NCBI RefSeq assembly: GCF_000875975.1
Contig: NZ_BAWW01000008.1
Coordinates: forward strand, 248,001 to 312,000
Source: Parachlamydia acanthamoebae
Lineage (GTDB): Bacteria > Chlamydiota > Chlamydiia > Chlamydiales > Parachlamydiaceae
Direction of reading: 5' to 3'
DNA: 64,000 bases
Part shown: one piece after another, positions 62,826 through 64,000 of the stretch
How positions within the stretch are numbered: the first letter of the stretch is position 1
Layout: each line of letters starts with the position of its first letter
Program-made: the position numbers and the translations under genes
Notes under the pieces: model-generated
What the model was told of the DNA's origin: nothing
The model's input: the letters and a program-made list of their open reading frames with translations, nothing else
The model's database searches: none

Positions 62826-63098
62826 TTACCCTGCAATTAAATGCACAACATTTCCCAAACCCGCGAGAAAACTTTGGATGAGTACATCCATCATATAAAT
62901 TCCGATCCCAAAAACAAAGGTTGCCCCAACTACGATTTTTGCGTACGCGAGAAGTTCTTCTTGACTCGTCCAGGTAATTTTTTGAAATTCCGCTTTTATG
63001 TCATCTAAAAAACTGAGAGTTTTTTTACTGCTGACAGGAATTTCTTTCGGAGAGGCCTCAGACACATGTTGCGTTTTTTTGACTTCCATGGTGTTCAC
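62826..63098 (-). CDS. secE: Preprotein translocase subunit SecE
   Basis: 90-residue membrane protein of the SecYEG channel. A polar N-terminus precedes the conserved amphipathic segment (FLDDIKAEFQKITWTSQEELL) and one membrane helix at about 52-75. GTG at 63098 follows GGGGGT at about five bases and was chosen; ATG at 63089, three codons in, is equally possible. It lies between tRNA-Trp and nusG as in Chlamydia. Confidence 0.93.
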   Translation of the reverse strand: MNTMEVKKTQHVSEASPKEIPVSSKKTLSFLDDIKAEFQKITWTSQEELLAYAKIVVGATFVFGIGIYMMDVLIQSFLAGLGNVVHLIAG

Positions 63099-63263
63099 AT
63101 TTACCCCCGAAAAGTTTTCGCTATGAATTGCTTAATACACGTCTTTTTTGGTTTCGGGAAGAAATTAAGTTTACTCGATTCGAAAGAATTAAATCAACTG
63201 ATTTTCTTTCAGTCGACTCACTTATCTTATCGATCTAATCCAACTCGAAATAAAAAAAACAAA

Positions 63264-63336
63264 CGAGTGCGGAGGGACTCGAACCCCCGACCGGCGGCTT
63301 TGGAGACCGCAGCTCTACCAACTGAGCTACACACCC
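63264..63336 (-). tRNA. tRNA-Trp (anticodon CCA)
   Basis: Minus-strand cloverleaf: acceptor GGGTGTG with CGCACTC and discriminator G, D-arm GCTCAGTTGGTAGAGC, anticodon stem GCGGT/GCCGC with loop CTCCAAA, T-loop TTCGAGT. The 3' CCA is not encoded. It lies between tuf and secE. Confidence 0.96.
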
Positions 63337-63340
63337 TTAA

Positions 63341-63367
63341 AGAAGACCATCTAAAAGATGGTCTTCT
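63341..63367 (-). terminator. Hairpin between tuf and tRNA-Trp
   Basis: Perfect 12-base stem AGAAGACCATCT/AGATGGTCTTCT with an AAA loop, directly downstream of tuf and upstream of the tRNA. No long U-run follows, so it may be a partial terminator or a processing site. Confidence 0.7.
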
Positions 63368-63406
63368 GTAAATTTAATCAGAAACCTGAAATGATTTCCA
63401 GTTGAA

Positions 63407-64000
63407 TTATTTAATGATTTCGGAAACTGTTCCAGCACCGATTGTTCGGCCACCTTCACGAATCGCAAAACGCATCCCTTTCTCAACTGCAACAGGCTGA
63501 ATCAACTCGATAATCATCTCAACGTTATCGCCAGGCATCACCATTTCAACGTCTTTAGGAAGCTCAACAGTTCCTGTTACGTCCGTTGTGCGAATGTAAA
63601 GCTGAGGACGATATCCTGTAAAGAATGGCTTATGACGTCCACCCTCTTCCTTAGTTTGGATATAAACAGGCCCTTTAAACTTAGTGTGCGGCGTGCAAGC
63701 ACCTGGAGCAGCAAGAACCATACCACGCTGGATTTGGTTTTTATCAACACCACGAAGCAAGATACCCACGTTTTCACCAGCTCTAGCTTCATCAAGAGTC
63801 TTGTTAAACATTTCCAAGCCTGTTACAACAACATCACGCGTATCGCCGAGACCAACGAGCTGAAGCTTATCGCCCAACTTAACCATCCCACGCTCAACAC
63901 GACCTGTCGCCACTGTTCCACGACCAGAAATAGAGAACACGTCTTCGATAGGCATTAAGAACGCTTTGTCGATTTCGCGAGCAGGCTCTGGAATAAACGC
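63407..64000 (-). CDS. tuf: Elongation factor Tu (C-terminal 197 codons, cut by window edge)
   Basis: Delivers aminoacyl-tRNA to the ribosome. The partial frame starts at the window edge with [20 protein letters not shown] and continues through domain II ([18 protein letters not shown]) and domain III ([24 protein letters not shown] in two stretches, [12 protein letters not shown]) to the stop. The GTP-binding domain is outside the window. Its product is nearly identical in motif content to other bacterial EF-Tu proteins. Confidence 0.97.
   Translation of the reverse strand, partial: AFIPEPAREIDKAFLMPIEDVFSISGRGTVATGRVERGMVKLGDKLQLVGLGDTRDVVVTGLEMFNKTLDEARAGENVGILLRGVDKNQIQRGMVLAAPGACTPHTKFKGPVYIQTKEEGGRHKPFFTGYRPQLYIRTTDVTGTVELPKDVEMVMPGDNVEMIIELIQPVAVEKGMRFAIREGGRTIGAGTVSEIIK

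Noticed and set aside
1-64000. CRISPR array or insertion sequence
   Set aside because: No regularly spaced direct repeats, transposase gene or IS-type terminal repeats were seen; the only notable repeat element is the one in the rpoB-rpoC gap.

Overview
The window is an AT-rich chromosomal segment of a member of the Chlamydiae, most likely an amoeba-associated (Parachlamydia/Protochlamydia-like) lineage rather than an animal Chlamydia. The evidence is chlamydial gene order combined with accessory genes that the reduced pathogens lack. Familiar blocks are rpe-efp; rpsA, nusA-infB-rbfA-truB-ribF; the rsmH/FtsL-like pair beside two small conserved chlamydial genes; pbp3-murE-amiA; and tuf-tRNA-Trp-secE-nusG-rplK-rplA-rplJ-rplL-rpoB-rpoC. 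The species call is inference; no rRNA lies in the window.

Layout. 1-8 kb: efp (partial), rpe, a BrnQ-type amino acid carrier, an ACT-less aspartate kinase coupled to a 659-residue unknown protein, and a second large unknown. 8-16 kb: a translation/transcription operon on the minus strand (nusA to ribF) with rpsA upstream. 16-19 kb: rsmH and an FtsL-like gene, divergent from two small chlamydial genes (one TPR). 19-33.5 kb: accessory region with a PseC-like aminotransferase, two overlapping chemoreceptor-like genes and a 3049-residue giant ATPase-like protein. 33.7-38 kb: pbp3, murE, amiA, then tRNA-Arg(CCU). 38-45 kb: a TPR protein with two HEPN-like motifs, gnd and clpB. 45-50 kb: a coiled-coil membrane protein, a receiver-PP2C phosphatase and a WspF/CheB-like methylesterase. 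50-51.6 kb: a putative YopT-like cysteine protease. 51.6-64 kb: the rpoC-tuf ribosomal/RNA polymerase block on the minus strand.

How the parts relate. Much of the window is core information processing and cell envelope/division. Around it sit signs of host interaction and unusual signalling: chemoreceptor-like proteins with eroded tips, a CheB-like enzyme next to a receiver-phosphatase (no CheA, CheR or CheW seen here), a candidate secreted protease with a near-consensus promoter, and a giant DEEH-box ATPase with a possible cysteine-protease-like front end. The strongest candidates for something undescribed are the 3049-residue protein, the YopT-like protein and the double RX4H protein. All three rest on motif reading and need profile or structure searches.
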